Part shown: positions 31,603-41,888 of the stretch, piece by piece | How positions within the stretch are numbered: position 1 is the first letter of the stretch | How the letters are laid out: every line of letters begins with the position of its first letter | DNA from: Halomonas sp. | Lineage (GTDB): Bacteria; Pseudomonadota; Gammaproteobacteria; Pseudomonadales; Halomonadaceae | Assembly (NCBI RefSeq): GCF_011050415.1 | Contig: NZ_DRFS01000012.1 | Coordinates: forward strand, 62,001-126,000 | Direction of reading: 5' to 3' | DNA: 64,000 bases | Notes under the pieces: generated by a model | What the model saw: the letters and a program-made list of their open reading frames with translations, nothing else | The model's database searches: none | Told to the model about the DNA's origin: nothing | Program-made: the position numbers and the translations under genes

Positions 31603-33375
31603 TTATAACGTTTCACCGCCAAACTGCAACGCTGCTAAATGACGATAGAGCGCGCTGGTGGTGATCAACTCGGCGTGGGTGCCCGCCGCGACTAGCTTCC
31701 CTCCATCCAGCACCAGCAGCCGATCAGCGGCAATCACGGTGGCCAGCCGGTGGGCAATCACGATGCTGGTGCGACCCACCATCAAACGATCCAGCGCCTG
31801 TTGCACAAGCCGCTCGCTCTCGGCATCCAGGGCGCTGGTGGCTTCATCCAGCAGCAGCACGGCGGGGTCTTTCAGCAGCGCCCGGGCAATGGCGAGCCGC
31901 TGGCGCTGACCGCCGGAAAGCTGCACGCCCCCAGGCCCAAGAGGGGTATCAAAGCCTTGGGGAAGTGCTTCGATAAAACCAAGCGCGCTGGCATCTTGCG
32001 CGGCAGTGCGCAGCCGTTCGCTACTCGCTAGCGGGTCGCCGTAGCGCAGGTTTTCGGCCACCGAGCCGCTAAAAAGCACCGGCTCCTGGGACACCAAGCC
32101 CATGGTTCCCCGCAGGCTGGCAAGTTCCAGGCTGCGGATATCCAAGCCATCCAGGGTGATGCGCCCCTGGCTAGGGTCATAAAAGCGCAGCAGCAGTGCC
32201 AGCAACGTGCTTTTACCTGCCCCTGAAGGCCCCACCACAGCTACCCGTTCGCCGGGTTGAATATGCAGATCAAACCCTTCAAGAGCTGGGATTTCCCTAC
32301 CCGGATAGGTGAAGCTAACGCTCTCAAGGTTAATCTCGCCCCGCGTAGGCGTGGCTATAGGTTGCGGGCTCAAAGGCGACTGGATGGCGGGCTGGGTATC
32401 GAGCAGTTCCAGTAACCGTTCTGCGGCCCCCGCCGCGCGCTGTACATCGCCAGCCACTTCGGCCAGTGTCGCAATAGCGCCCGCTGCCAATACGGCGTAG
32501 AAAATAAAGGCCGAAAGTTCACCGGCGCTCATCGTGCCGGCTAATACCGCCTGACCGCCCTGCCAAAGCATGATGCCAACCGCGGTGAACACCACAAGCA
32601 TCGCCACGCCAGTTAGCCACGCACGCTGCTGAGTGCGCTCCACGGCGCTGTCAAAGGCTTGCTCGACGCGCTGGCCGTAGTGAGCTTTATCCACCGCCTC
32701 GTGAGTAAATGCCAGGAGTGTCTGAATACCGCTCAGCGCCTCTTCGGCATAGCGGCCAAGCTCCGCCACGCGGTCCTGACTGGTGCGGGAAAGCCGCCGC
32801 ACCCGGCGTCCATACCAGACAATCGGCAACAGGGTGGCCGGGATACCAATCAGCACCATCGCCGAGAGCCACGGCTGGGTGATCAGCATTAACACCACCG
32901 CCCCCACCAGCATGACCAAATTGCGCAGCGCCAGCGATACTGAGGAGCCAAACAGGCTCTGCAGTACGCTGGTGTCCGCGGTTAGTCGGGAGGCGATTTC
33001 CCCAGCCGCGCGGCCATCGCTGGCGCTTTCAAAAAAGCTCGGCTCCAGCGTGAGTAAGTGGTCAAACACCCGTTGGCGCAGGTCAGCGGCCAGACGTTCG
33101 CCAATCCAGGTTACTTGGTAGTAGCGCAATGCAGAGGCCATCGCCAGCACCGTCACTACCGCCAGCATCAAACCCAGCATTTGCGCCAACGCCCGCTCAT
33201 CTGCCGCTAAAAAGCCGCGATCAATCACCAACCGCAGCCCATTGCCCAGCAGCAGTACGCTGCCCGAGGCCATCAGCAGCGCTAAACCCGCTAACGCCAA
33301 GCGAATTTTGTAAGGCCGAAGCAGGCCCAGTAAACGCAGCAGCACACGGGGGTTAGGGCGTTGATTCATGGTCAT
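31603..33375 (-). CDS. ABC exporter, fused membrane and ATPase half-transporter
   Basis: A 590-residue half-transporter of the MsbA/LmrA type. Six membrane helices span about residues 20-310. The nucleotide-binding domain has Walker A GPSGAGKS, the signature LSGGQRQRLAIARALL, Walker B VLLLDEATSALD and the switch histidine in IVIAHRLAT. It would act as a homodimer exporting lipid or hydrophobic compounds; there is no substrate clue. An ATG two codons downstream of the first is an alternative start. Confidence 0.92.
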   Translation of the reverse strand: MTMNQRPNPRVLLRLLGLLRPYKIRLALAGLALLMASGSVLLLGNGLRLVIDRGFLAADERALAQMLGLMLAVVTVLAMASALRYYQVTWIGERLAADLRQRVFDHLLTLEPSFFESASDGRAAGEIASRLTADTSVLQSLFGSSVSLALRNLVMLVGAVVLMLITQPWLSAMVLIGIPATLLPIVWYGRRVRRLSRTSQDRVAELGRYAEEALSGIQTLLAFTHEAVDKAHYGQRVEQAFDSAVERTQQRAWLTGVAMLVVFTAVGIMLWQGGQAVLAGTMSAGELSAFIFYAVLAAGAIATLAEVAGDVQRAAGAAERLLELLDTQPAIQSPLSPQPIATPTRGEINLESVSFTYPGREIPALEGFDLHIQPGERVAVVGPSGAGKSTLLALLLRFYDPSQGRITLDGLDIRSLELASLRGTMGLVSQEPVLFSGSVAENLRYGDPLASSERLRTAAQDASALGFIEALPQGFDTPLGPGGVQLSGGQRQRLAIARALLKDPAVLLLDEATSALDAESERLVQQALDRLMVGRTSIVIAHRLATVIAADRLLVLDGGKLVAAGTHAELITTSALYRHLAALQFGGETL

Positions 33376-33438
33376 AAGTGCTCAGCAATATAAACAGGTG
33401 ATCGACCATAGCAGGAGTCGGTTTGCAAAGCATGAAAA

Positions 33439-33460
33439 AGCCCGCGATCACTCGCGGGCT
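33439..33460 (-). terminator. intrinsic terminator after pntB
   Basis: AGCCCGCGA (33439-33447) pairs perfectly with TCGCGGGCT (33452-33460) around TCAC. On the minus strand it is followed by TTTTT, so it ends the pntAB transcript 26 bases after the pntB stop. Confidence 0.9.
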
Positions 33461-33485
33461 GTAAGGTTAATGGCTGCTGTAGGGG

Positions 33486-34928
33486 TTACTCAATCAAGGG
33501 CAGCAGCGTGGTTAGGCTATCCCGGGCATCGCCGTAGAACATCCGGGTGTTGTCTTTAAAGAACAGCGGGTTTTCGATACCCGAATAGCCGGTGCCCTGG
33601 CCCCGTTTGCTAACAAACACTTGCTTGGCCTCCCACACTTTTAACACCGGCATACCGGCGATGGGGCTATTGGGATCCTCTTCAGCGGCGGGGTTAACGA
33701 TATCGTTGGAGCCAATCACAATCACCACGTCGGTGGTGGGGAAGTCGTCGTTGATTTCATCCATCTCCAACACGATGTCGTAAGGCACTTTGGCTTCCGC
33801 CAGCAGCACGTTCATATGCCCTGGCAGGCGTCCGGCGACCGGGTGAATCGCAAAGCGCACGGTTTTACCCGCGGCGCGCAGCTTGCGTACCAGGTCACTC
33901 ACCGCACCTTGCGCTTGGGCCACCGCCATGCCGTAGCCCGGCACGATAATCACGCTATCGGCATCGTTTAAGGCGCTGGCCACACCACCGGCATCAATGG
34001 CCACCTGCTCGCCTTCGATTTCCGCTGCGGGCCCAGTACTTCCGCCAAAGCCGCCCAGAATCACATTGATAAAGTTGCGGTTCATCGCCTTACACATAAT
34101 GTAAGAGAGAATCGCCCCCGATGAGCCCACCAGCGCGCCGGTCACAATCAACAGGTCGTTGGAGAGGGTGAAACCGATGGCTGCCGCCGCCCAGCCGGAG
34201 TAACTGTTGAGCATGGAAACCACCACCGGCATATCCGCACCGCCGATACCCATAATCAGGTGGTAGCCGATAAAGAAGGCAAGTGCCGCCAGCAGAATCA
34301 GCGTCCAGAAGCCTGCGCCATTGAGGTACAAAATCGCTAACAGCAGTGAAAGTGCCGCCGCCCCGGCATTAAGCTTATGCCCACCGGGTAGCTGGCGCGG
34401 TTTGCCATCCACCTTGCCCGCTAGCTTGCCAAAGGCGACCACCGAGCCGGTGAAGGTCACCGCACCGATGAAAATGGCGAATACAACTTCTATCTGCAGA
34501 AAGGTCAGCTCATCAGGCGCTTTGGTGGCGACCAATGCAGCAAACGCCGAAAACTCCTGCATAACGCCATCCGCGGCACGCGCTGCCATCACCCGGCGGC
34601 GCTCTAAGTCTGCACTCCAAGCCACAAACACCGCTGCTAAGCCGACAAAGCTATGCAAGGCTGCCACGAGTTGCGGCATTTCGGTCATCTCGACCTTGCC
34701 CGCCACATAAACCCCGATGCCAGCACCGATCACCATCATCGGGATCAACCACCAGTAGCCGCCAATTCCCGGCCCTAAGGAGGTGAAAAACACCGCCACT
34801 GCCATGCCGATAATGCCGTACCACACGGCGCGTTTGGCTTTTTCTTGGTTGCTTAGCCCGCCCAGCGACAGAATAAACAGCACGCTCGCCGCGATTGCTG
34901 CGGCAGATACGAATCCTTGTCCTAACAT
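33486..34928 (-). CDS. pntB: NAD(P) transhydrogenase subunit beta
   Basis: A 480-residue membrane subunit of the proton-translocating transhydrogenase. About nine membrane helices fill the first 290 residues. The cytoplasmic NADP-binding domain III has [12 protein letters not shown], the family Rossmann fingerprint, and later [24 protein letters not shown]. With PntA it uses the proton gradient to make NADPH from NADH. It lies 16 bases after pntA and is followed by a strong terminator. Confidence 0.96.
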   Translation of the reverse strand: MLGQGFVSAAAIAASVLFILSLGGLSNQEKAKRAVWYGIIGMAVAVFFTSLGPGIGGYWWLIPMMVIGAGIGVYVAGKVEMTEMPQLVAALHSFVGLAAVFVAWSADLERRRVMAARAADGVMQEFSAFAALVATKAPDELTFLQIEVVFAIFIGAVTFTGSVVAFGKLAGKVDGKPRQLPGGHKLNAGAAALSLLLAILYLNGAGFWTLILLAALAFFIGYHLIMGIGGADMPVVVSMLNSYSGWAAAAIGFTLSNDLLIVTGALVGSSGAILSYIMCKAMNRNFINVILGGFGGSTGPAAEIEGEQVAIDAGGVASALNDADSVIIVPGYGMAVAQAQGAVSDLVRKLRAAGKTVRFAIHPVAGRLPGHMNVLLAEAKVPYDIVLEMDEINDDFPTTDVVIVIGSNDIVNPAAEEDPNSPIAGMPVLKVWEAKQVFVSKRGQGTGYSGIENPLFFKDNTRMFYGDARDSLTTLLPLIE

Positions 34929-34944
34929 ATCGTCTCTCCGCCGC

Positions 34945-36516
34945 TTAAGATTTTTGGAACATGGCCAGCATCCGGCGTGTCACCAGGAAGCCACCCACGA
35001 TATTAATGGTCGCAATCAGCACCGAGATCGCCGCCAGTACGCCTACCACAGCGCTGCCGGAGCCAATTTGCAAAATGGCCCCCAAAATAATGATGCCGGA
35101 AATCGCATTGGTCACCGCCATTAGCGGCGTATGCAGCGAGTGGCTGACGTTCCAAATCACCTGGAAGCCGATAAAACAGGCCAGTACAAAGACAATAAAG
35201 TGCTGCATAAACGACACCGGGGCCACTTGGCCCAACAGCAGCATCAGCGCGCCACCGACGGCCAACAGCCCCACTTGGCGCTTGGTTTGCGCTTTAAAGC
35301 TGGCTAGCTCAGCGGCTTTTTTCTCCTCTGGCGTGGGGGCTTTCTCTCTCTTCTTCGGCTTAGCGGCGGCTATCGCTTTTACTTTGGGCGGTGGCGGCGG
35401 GAAGGTGATCTCCCCCTGGTGGGTCACCGTGGCACCGCGGATCACATCGTCATCCATGTTGTGATTGATCACGCCCGCTTTCTCAGGCGTTAGATCGGTC
35501 AGCATATGGCGAATATTGGTGGCGTAGAGCAGCGATGCCTGGGTGGCCATGCGCGAGGGGAAATCTGTGTAGCCGATCACGACCACGCCGTTATCGGACA
35601 CTACCCGCTCATCGGGCTTGGTCAGATCGCAGTTGCCGCCCTTCTCGGCGGCCAAATCGATAATCACCGAGCCGGGCTTCATGGCCGCGACCATATCGTC
35701 CAGCCACAGTTTGGGCGCGGGACGGCCAGGGATCAGCGCGGTGGTAATGACGATATCCACATCAGGGGCCTGTTCGCGGAAGCACTCAAGCTGTTTCTCG
35801 CGAAACTCAGGGCTTGAAGGCGAGGCATAGCCGCCGCTTTCAGCGCCATCCTGGCTCTCGTCAAAATCGAGAAACAGGAACTCGGCACCCATGGACTCGA
35901 TCTGCTCGGAGACCTCGGGGCGCACATCAAAGGCGCGCACCACGGCGCCTAGGCTGGTGGCAGTACCGATCGCCGCCAGGCCCGCCACGCCAGCGCCAAT
36001 CACCAGCACCTTGGCAGGTGGTACTTTACCCGCCGCGGTGACCTGGCCGGTAAAGAAACGACCAAAGTTGTTGCCTGCTTCGATCACCGCCCGGTAGCCA
36101 GCGATATTGGCCATGGAAGAGAGTGCATCCATCTTCTGGGCGCGGGAGATGCGTGGCACCATATCCATGGCGATCACGCTGGCGCCCTTGGCCTTGCACG
36201 TCTCCAGCAGCGCTTCATTTTGCGCGGGCCAGAAGAAGGCGATCAGCGTTTGGCCTTCCCGCAACCGTTCGGCCTCTTCCTCCGAAGGCTCGCGGACTTT
36301 AATCACCACCTCAGCGTCGCGCCATAGCGCGTCAGCACTCTCGACAACGGTAACGCCCGCCTCACGGTAAGTGTCGTCATTAAAGCCCGCGGCAAGGCCA
36401 GCGCCTGTTTCAACCAGGCACTCGTGGCCCAGCTTTTGAATCTGCTTTGCGCTCTCTGGGGTTAGCGCGACACGTGCTTCCCCCCGAGCACTCTCCTTCG
36501 GAGCGCCTATTTTCAC
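34945..36516 (-). CDS. pntA: NAD(P) transhydrogenase subunit alpha
   Basis: A 523-residue subunit. The NAD-binding domain I begins [20 protein letters not shown] and carries [22 protein letters not shown] as the dinucleotide-binding motif. A charged linker ([18 protein letters not shown]) precedes the four C-terminal membrane helices. This is the single-chain alpha form seen in E. coli. The start is GTG at 36516, with AAGGGGAACAGGT upstream. Confidence 0.95.
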   Translation of the reverse strand: MKIGAPKESARGEARVALTPESAKQIQKLGHECLVETGAGLAAGFNDDTYREAGVTVVESADALWRDAEVVIKVREPSEEEAERLREGQTLIAFFWPAQNEALLETCKAKGASVIAMDMVPRISRAQKMDALSSMANIAGYRAVIEAGNNFGRFFTGQVTAAGKVPPAKVLVIGAGVAGLAAIGTATSLGAVVRAFDVRPEVSEQIESMGAEFLFLDFDESQDGAESGGYASPSSPEFREKQLECFREQAPDVDIVITTALIPGRPAPKLWLDDMVAAMKPGSVIIDLAAEKGGNCDLTKPDERVVSDNGVVVIGYTDFPSRMATQASLLYATNIRHMLTDLTPEKAGVINHNMDDDVIRGATVTHQGEITFPPPPPKVKAIAAAKPKKREKAPTPEEKKAAELASFKAQTKRQVGLLAVGGALMLLLGQVAPVSFMQHFIVFVLACFIGFQVIWNVSHSLHTPLMAVTNAISGIIILGAILQIGSGSAVVGVLAAISVLIATINIVGGFLVTRRMLAMFQKS

Positions 36517-36673
36517 ACCTGTTCCCCTTATTCAGACCGCCGCCAGCGCCAATGAAAATACTCAGCGCTATCCTTAAATGTGCAATACACATCGCCATTT
36601 AGCAGTCTAGGATCTAACGGCATGCCTGCCTGATACTATTCAACCTTTGATTCAACTCGGTTGTTTAACTACA

Positions 36674-36700
36674 TTGACTAAGGTCGTAACCTTTTATCTA
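36674..36700 (+). promoter_or_regulatory. possible promoter of pqqA
   Basis: TTGACT at 36674-36679 and TATCTA at 36695-36700 form a sigma-70-like pair with a short 15-base spacer, which is shorter than ideal. Between them is a small dyad AAGGT-CGTA-ACCTT (36680-36693) that could be an operator. It lies just upstream of the pqqA ribosome-binding site. Confidence 0.3.
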
Positions 36701-36732
36701 CCAGCTATCTACCAGCAAAGGAGAGTTGCCCC

Positions 36733-36804
36733 ATGTGGAAAAAACCGACGTATCAAGATGTGCGCCTAGGCTTTGAAGTCACGCTGTATATCTCAACTCG
36801 CTAA
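36733..36804 (+). CDS. pqqA: PQQ precursor peptide
   Basis: A 23-residue peptide, MWKKPTYQDVRLGFEV then TLYISTR, starting at ATG 36733 with AAAGGAG nine bases upstream. PqqA is the ribosomal precursor of pyrroloquinoline quinone. The glutamate and tyrosine that are cross-linked to form the cofactor are present with the required E-x3-Y spacing (Glu15, Tyr19), and the length and the leading MWxKP match the family. It is 80 bases before pqqB. A gene this short is easily missed by automatic annotation. Confidence 0.92.
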   Translation: MWKKPTYQDVRLGFEVTLYISTR

Positions 36805-36826
36805 GCCAGTGCCCTTACCCCACCTG

Positions 36827-36850
36827 CCTCTACCCGAGCTTGGGTAGAGG
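36827..36850 (+). terminator. hairpin between pqqA and pqqB
   Basis: CCTCTACCC (36827-36835) pairs perfectly with GGGTAGAGG (36842-36850) over a six-base loop; there is only a short T-run. Such a hairpin between pqqA and pqqB can act as a partial terminator or 3' stabiliser, giving more pqqA than pqqB-E message, which suits a consumed peptide substrate. That role is inference. Confidence 0.6.
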
Positions 36851-36884
36851 TTTCAATGCCGATAAATACTTTTAAGGACAGCCG

Positions 36885-37808
36885 ATGCATGTGTTAGTAC
36901 TCGGCGCGGCAGCAGGCGGTGGATTTCCACAATGGAACTGCAACTGTCCGAATTGCTACCACGCTCGCCAAGGCAGTAAAGATCATCCGCCATGTACACA
37001 GTCATCCATTGCGTTAAGCGTCGATGGCAAGCAGTGGTTGCTATGTAACGCTTCACCCGATATTCGCGCCCAGCTAAACGCCAATTCAGAACTATGGCCA
37101 AGTAAGCTACGGGGCAGTGGGATAAGCGGCGTGCTGCTGGTAGATGCTCAAATTGATCACGTCACTGGGCTACTCTCGCTAAGAGAAGGCTGCCCTCTGG
37201 ATGTATGGTGTACTCCCAATGTACATCGAGACCTCTCCACCGGCTTTCCGCTTTTCCCCATGCTGGATCACTGGGGTGGGTTACGCTGGCAGCCAATAGG
37301 CTTGGAAGGTGATCACGATGTCGACGAGTTTACGATCCCCTTTCTGCCGGATATCGCACTCACCGCTTTTGCGCTGCACAGCAACGCGCCGCCCTACTCA
37401 CCACGGCGCGGTTCGCCCTCCTGTGGCGATAATTTAGGGTTGTATATCGTCGATCGTCGCAGCGGAAAGTCGCTCTGCTACGCCCCTGGGCTTGGTAACC
37501 CTACCCCACTGGCCATGCGCTTTTTAAACTCGGCCGATGTAGTGATGGTGGACGGCACCCTGTGGGAAGACGATGAGATGCAAGCGCTGGGCGTTGGCAC
37601 CTCTACCGGTCAACAGATGGGCCACCTGGCGCTTAATGGCAGCGGTGGAATGCTCGAACTGCTTGATGAACTCCCCAGCACGACACGGCGTATGTTGATT
37701 CACATCAACAACACCAACCCGATTTTGGATCGCTCCAGCGAACAGGCCAAAACGCTAAAGGCCGCTGGTATTGAAACCGCTTATGACGGTATGAAGTTTA
37801 CGCTTTAG
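36885..37808 (+). CDS. pqqB: PQQ biosynthesis protein PqqB
   Basis: A 307-residue metallo-beta-lactamase-fold protein that hydroxylates the tyrosine-derived part of the cross-linked precursor. It begins [19 protein letters not shown] with the CNCPNC cysteines usual in Pqq[17 protein letters not shown] is the family version of the lactamase HxHxDH motif. AAGGA precedes the ATG. Second enzyme gene of the pqq operon. Confidence 0.95.
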   Translation: MHVLVLGAAAGGGFPQWNCNCPNCYHARQGSKDHPPCTQSSIALSVDGKQWLLCNASPDIRAQLNANSELWPSKLRGSGISGVLLVDAQIDHVTGLLSLREGCPLDVWCTPNVHRDLSTGFPLFPMLDHWGGLRWQPIGLEGDHDVDEFTIPFLPDIALTAFALHSNAPPYSPRRGSPSCGDNLGLYIVDRRSGKSLCYAPGLGNPTPLAMRFLNSADVVMVDGTLWEDDEMQALGVGTSTGQQMGHLALNGSGGMLELLDELPSTTRRMLIHINNTNPILDRSSEQAKTLKAAGIETAYDGMKFTL

Positions 37809-37846
37809 ACGTACCGCTCATGATAATGACAATCTGGAGGTCGATC

Positions 37847-38635
37847 ATGACGCCATCTTCGATAACGCCCGGCACGCCTGCCTCCCCGCTAAGCCAGGAG
37901 GCGTTCCGTGAAGCCCTGCTGAGCAAAGGGCAGTATTACCATCTCCACCACCCCTTCCAGCAGGCGATGGCCGAGGGTGAACTCACCCAAGAACAGCTGC
38001 AGGGCTGGGTGGCAAACCGTTTTTATTACCAGCTAATGATTCCCCAAAAAGACGCCGCGCTACTCGCCAACTGCCCCGATGCGGCCACCCGCAGGCGCTG
38101 GGTGCAAAGACTGCTTGATCACGATGGCCATGAGGGGGAGGAAGGCGGCATAGAGGCCTGGTTAGCCCTGGGTGAAGCGGTGGGTCTTTCCCGTGAGGCG
38201 CTGCTTTCCCAGCAGCACGTGCTGCCGGGCGTGCGCTTTGCGGTGGATGCCTACCGCCACTTTGTGGCCAGTGCGCCCTGGCAAGAGGCGGCGATCTCTT
38301 CGCTGACGGAACTGTTTGCCCCCCAGGCCCACCAAAACCGTCTGGATACTTGGCCCAAACACTACCCATGGATTGACGAGCAGGGTTACCGCTACTTCCG
38401 CAAGCGACTAAGCGAGGCTCGCCGGGATGTGGACCACGGATTGGAAATCGCCCTGAGCGTTTGCACCTCCGCGGCACTTCAGCAGCGGGCGCTGGAGATC
38501 CTGCAGTTCAAGCTCGATGTGCTGTGGAGCATGCTGGACGCCATGACCCTGGCCTATCAGCTTGGCCGCCCGCCCTACCACACGGTCACCCAGGAGGCGG
38601 TCTACCATCGAGGGCTAGAGCGCTCTACTTATTAA
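37847..38635 (+). CDS. pqqC: pyrroloquinoline-quinone synthase PqqC
   Basis: A 262-residue cofactor-less oxidase that closes the ring and performs the final eight-electron oxidation to PQQ. It has the [14 protein letters not shown] start, [25 protein letters not shown] and YFRKRL blocks of the family. The ATG at 37847 is chosen because GGAGG lies seven bases before it; an in-frame ATG at 37820 has no such site. Confidence 0.94.
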   Translation: MTPSSITPGTPASPLSQEAFREALLSKGQYYHLHHPFQQAMAEGELTQEQLQGWVANRFYYQLMIPQKDAALLANCPDAATRRRWVQRLLDHDGHEGEEGGIEAWLALGEAVGLSREALLSQQHVLPGVRFAVDAYRHFVASAPWQEAAISSLTELFAPQAHQNRLDTWPKHYPWIDEQGYRYFRKRLSEARRDVDHGLEIALSVCTSAALQQRALEILQFKLDVLWSMLDAMTLAYQLGRPPYHTVTQEAVYHRGLERSTY

Positions 38636-38648
38636 GGGGAGATTCACT

Positions 38649-38951
38649 ATGTCGCAGCAAGTTACCTCTTCACACCAGGACGTTTACCAATTGCGACGCG
38701 GCTGGCGGCTACAATGGGAAGCCGCTCAAGAGTGCCACGTGATTCTATACCCTGAAGGCATGGTAAAACTTAGCGCGACCGCAGGAGAGATTCTTCAGCA
38801 GGTAGATGGGCAACAAAGCGTTGGCGACATTATCGCCACGCTACAGCAGCGCTACCCTGATGCGGACACCTTAGCTGACGATGTTGTGCAGTTTCTTGAT
38901 GAAGCTCGTACCAACGGCTGGCTGGCCGTTAAGGAAGCCCAGCATGGTTAG
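38649..38951 (+). CDS. pqqD: PqqA-binding chaperone PqqD
   Basis: A 100-residue RiPP recognition element protein that holds the PqqA leader and presents it to PqqE. The [36 protein letters not shown] core matches the family (wHTH-like fold). AGGGGAGA precedes the ATG. Its last codons overlap the pqqE start by eight bases, in keeping with the tight PqqD-PqqE complex. Confidence 0.93.
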   Translation: MSQQVTSSHQDVYQLRRGWRLQWEAAQECHVILYPEGMVKLSATAGEILQQVDGQQSVGDIIATLQQRYPDADTLADDVVQFLDEARTNGWLAVKEAQHG

Positions 38952-40119
38952 TCACCCCGCAGTTAACCAAAACGTTCACACCACCTCCCCGCCCTTATGG
39001 TTGTTGGCGGAGCTTACCTACCGCTGCCCGCTACAGTGCGCCTACTGCTCGAACCCGCTGGCGTTTACCCGTCACCAAAACGAGCTGGATACCGAGGCAT
39101 GGTTCGATGTACTGCGCCAAGCACGCGCCATGGGGGCCGTGCAGCTTGGCTTTTCCGGCGGCGAGCCGCTGATTCGCAAGGATTTAGAAGCGCTGGTGAG
39201 TGAAGCACGACAGCTGGGATTTTATACCAACCTGATCACCTCTGGCGTTGGGCTCACCCCCCAGCGCGTGGATGCCCTGGCAGAGGCAGGCCTTGATCAT
39301 ATTCAAATCAGCCTTCAGGCCGCCGATCCTGAACTCGCTCAAGTGCTGGCAGGCTCCACTAAAGCGCATGCCAATAAGCTGGCCATGGCCAAAGCGGTCA
39401 AGGCGGCAGGCTACCCCATGGTGCTGAATGTCGTGCTGCACCGGCACAATATTGACCAGATTGGCGACCTGATTGCGCTCTGCGACGAGCTAGGTGCCGA
39501 TGCGGTGGAATTGGCCAACTGCCAGTATTACGGCTGGGCATTTTTGAACCGTCAGGCGCTGATGCCGACACGTGAGCAACTGGTACACGCCGAGGCGGAA
39601 ACCAACCGCTGGCGGGAAGCCCTGGCGGCACGGGGGCGTGACATGTCGCTACTGTTTGTAGTGCCGGACTATTTTGAGCAGACACCCAAAGCCTGCATGG
39701 GCGGCTGGGGCAGCATATTTATGACCGTTGCGCCGGACGGCGCCGTGCTTCCTTGCCATAGCGCTCGGGACCTACCCATGGCATTTCCCAATGCCCAGGA
39801 AACACCGCTAAAAGACATTTGGTACCAAAGCGATGCCTTCAACCGCTTTCGCGGCACCCAGTGGATGCCAACGCTCTGCCAGCAGTGTGACAACCGCGAT
39901 AAGGACTACGGCGGCTGCCGTTGTCAGGCCTATTTGCTGACGGGTGACATGAACGCCACTGACCCGGTGTGCCAATATTCGCCGGATCATGGGCTGATCC
40001 AGAACCTGCTGGCCGAAAATGCCCAAAATCCCCACGACCAGGATGCTCTCATCCCCCGCAACGCCCGCCAGTCAAAGCGTTTACAGGCGGCCACAGCAGA
40101 GTTGATCCACCGGCAATGA
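38944..40119 (+). CDS. pqqE: radical SAM enzyme PqqE
   Basis: A 391-residue radical SAM protein that forms the glutamate-tyrosine carbon bond in PqqA. The [4Fe-4S]-SAM motif is CPLQCAYC (C-x3-C-x2-C) near residue 28, followed by the [11 protein letters not shown]-binding block. The SPASM domain has the auxiliary-cluster cysteines in [29 protein letters not shown]. The ATG at 38944 overlaps the pqqD stop; earlier in-frame ATGs lie inside pqqD. The stop overlaps the next start (ATGA). Confidence 0.95.
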   Translation: MVSHPAVNQNVHTTSPPLWLLAELTYRCPLQCAYCSNPLAFTRHQNELDTEAWFDVLRQARAMGAVQLGFSGGEPLIRKDLEALVSEARQLGFYTNLITSGVGLTPQRVDALAEAGLDHIQISLQAADPELAQVLAGSTKAHANKLAMAKAVKAAGYPMVLNVVLHRHNIDQIGDLIALCDELGADAVELANCQYYGWAFLNRQALMPTREQLVHAEAETNRWREALAARGRDMSLLFVVPDYFEQTPKACMGGWGSIFMTVAPDGAVLPCHSARDLPMAFPNAQETPLKDIWYQSDAFNRFRGTQWMPTLCQQCDNRDKDYGGCRCQAYLLTGDMNATDPVCQYSPDHGLIQNLLAENAQNPHDQDALIPRNARQSKRLQAATAELIHRQ

Positions 40120-41888
40120 AGCTAACCCTTGCCGAGGCGGCGGCGCCCACCGACACCCTCGCCGAGCTGCAGTGTGACGCTCAAACCGTTTACTGGCTGG
40201 CCCGCTGCCCCAACGCAGGGGTGATGCAGCTGTGGCAGTGGCTTGCCAATGGCAGCGCATCGCCTCACTGCCTTGTAGAAGAAGCAGTTGGCAGCCGGGT
40301 GAATGAGTACGGCGGCGGCAGCTATATACCGCTTCTAGGCGGCGTTGCCTGGGTACGCCAGCACGACCAGGCACTCATGTACCAACCGCAAGGCGGCACT
40401 GATCAGTGCTGGCAGCAGCACTCGCAGACCGCCTACGGCGGGCTATGTGCCGATCCTAAGCGTGGGCGAGTTATCGCCGTCGAAGAGGATATTCACGGTC
40501 AGCGCTTGGTAGCAATCTCGCCACAGGGGCGTCAGGTCATCAAAGAAGGTGCCGATTTTTACGGCGCCCCCGTGATAAGCGATGACGGTAGCTATCTGGC
40601 CTGGGTCAGTTGGTCGCTGCCGCATATGCCCTGGCAACGCAGCCAGCTCAACGTCGCCACGTTGACGTCACTCGGTCAGCTTGAAAATAGCCAGCAGTGG
40701 GATTTTGGCGCGGCGGTTAGCCAGCCCCAGTTTGCCCCCCATAACGCGCTTATCTGCATGAGCGATCACCCAGGCTGGTGGCAACCCTGGCAGGTGAACT
40801 TGACGACCCCACGCTGTCTTAGCAGCACACCGGTTGACCATATCACCACGCCGTGGCAACTGGGCGAACGCCAGCACGCTTGGCAAGACGGAAGGCAGCT
40901 CTACTGCCAGCTGCACCAGGGCGCGGCGCAGCTTTACCGCTGCACCGGCGGGCAGAAGGAAGCCCTCCTAGACGAACCCGGTCGCGTGGCGAGCATCGCC
41001 GTGGCAGAGCATGGCGACTACGCCATCGTACAAAGCGCCTCCACCGGCGCCCGGCTAATACGCCTTGGCGAGAACCGCTCACGCCGCTGCCTCGCGGGGC
41101 AGCCGCCGTTGGCACTGACGACGGCCACCGCTCAGTGGTTGGAAGCACCAGTGGGCCACGCGAGTGAGACCGTTCACGGTTTTTTCTACCCAACGCGTAG
41201 CGATGACGACGCACCACTCATTGTGCGCGTCCACGGTGGGCCAACCGCCGCCACCTACCCCGTTTACGACCCGCTGGTAGCCTACTGGCAGCAGCAAGGC
41301 TTTCACGTGCTTGATATCAATCCCCGTGGTAGCGGCAACTTCGGTCGCAGTTACCGGGAGTGTTTGGCTGGCCAGTGGGGCATCAGCGATACCGAGGACG
41401 TGGTTGCCCTGGTGCATGCTGCCAGCCAGCGCTACCACATTGACCAACAGCGCTGCTTTATTCGCGGCCAAAGCGCCGGAGGGTTTACCGCACTCAATGC
41501 CCTGGCGGCCTCTCGGCTGTTTGCCGCCGCCACCAGTCTCTACGGCGTCACCGACGCACTCACCTTAGCGTCAAAAACCCACCGCTTTGAATCCGGCTAC
41601 CTGGGCTGGCTGATTGGCGATGATACCCAGCTCGCCCAGCGCAGCCCAGCCTATCAGGTCACTCGCTGCACCCGCCCTCTACAGGCACTGTTTATCCAGG
41701 GAGGCAAAGATGCCGTCGTGGTGCCGGAGCAGACCCATGCCATGGCGCGGCATATTGAGCACCATGGGGGCGAGGCGCAAACGCTACTGTTTGATAATGA
41801 AAGCCACGGCATACGCCACCCTCACGCCCGCCAAACCATGCTGGCCCGCGAACTGGCGTTTTATCAACAGCGCTTTTGTGGTGCTTAG
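40116..41888 (+). CDS. S9-family serine peptidase of the pqq operon (PqqH-like)
   Basis: A 590-residue prolyl-oligopeptidase-type protein. A beta-propeller-like N-terminal part (about 1-340) precedes an alpha/beta-hydrolase domain with HGGPTAA, the nucleophile elbow GQSAGG, and late Asp and His in GGKDAVV and NESHGIRHP. Pseudomonas pqq clusters contain a similar S9 peptidase gene, often called pqqH, proposed to help process PqqA. The ATG at 40116 overlaps the pqqE stop. Role in trimming the peptide is inference. Confidence 0.85.
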   Translation: MKLTLAEAAAPTDTLAELQCDAQTVYWLARCPNAGVMQLWQWLANGSASPHCLVEEAVGSRVNEYGGGSYIPLLGGVAWVRQHDQALMYQPQGGTDQCWQQHSQTAYGGLCADPKRGRVIAVEEDIHGQRLVAISPQGRQVIKEGADFYGAPVISDDGSYLAWVSWSLPHMPWQRSQLNVATLTSLGQLENSQQWDFGAAVSQPQFAPHNALICMSDHPGWWQPWQVNLTTPRCLSSTPVDHITTPWQLGERQHAWQDGRQLYCQLHQGAAQLYRCTGGQKEALLDEPGRVASIAVAEHGDYAIVQSASTGARLIRLGENRSRRCLAGQPPLALTTATAQWLEAPVGHASETVHGFFYPTRSDDDAPLIVRVHGGPTAATYPVYDPLVAYWQQQGFHVLDINPRGSGNFGRSYRECLAGQWGISDTEDVVALVHAASQRYHIDQQRCFIRGQSAGGFTALNALAASRLFAAATSLYGVTDALTLASKTHRFESGYLGWLIGDDTQLAQRSPAYQVTRCTRPLQALFIQGGKDAVVVPEQTHAMARHIEHHGGEAQTLLFDNESHGIRHPHARQTMLARELAFYQQRFCGA

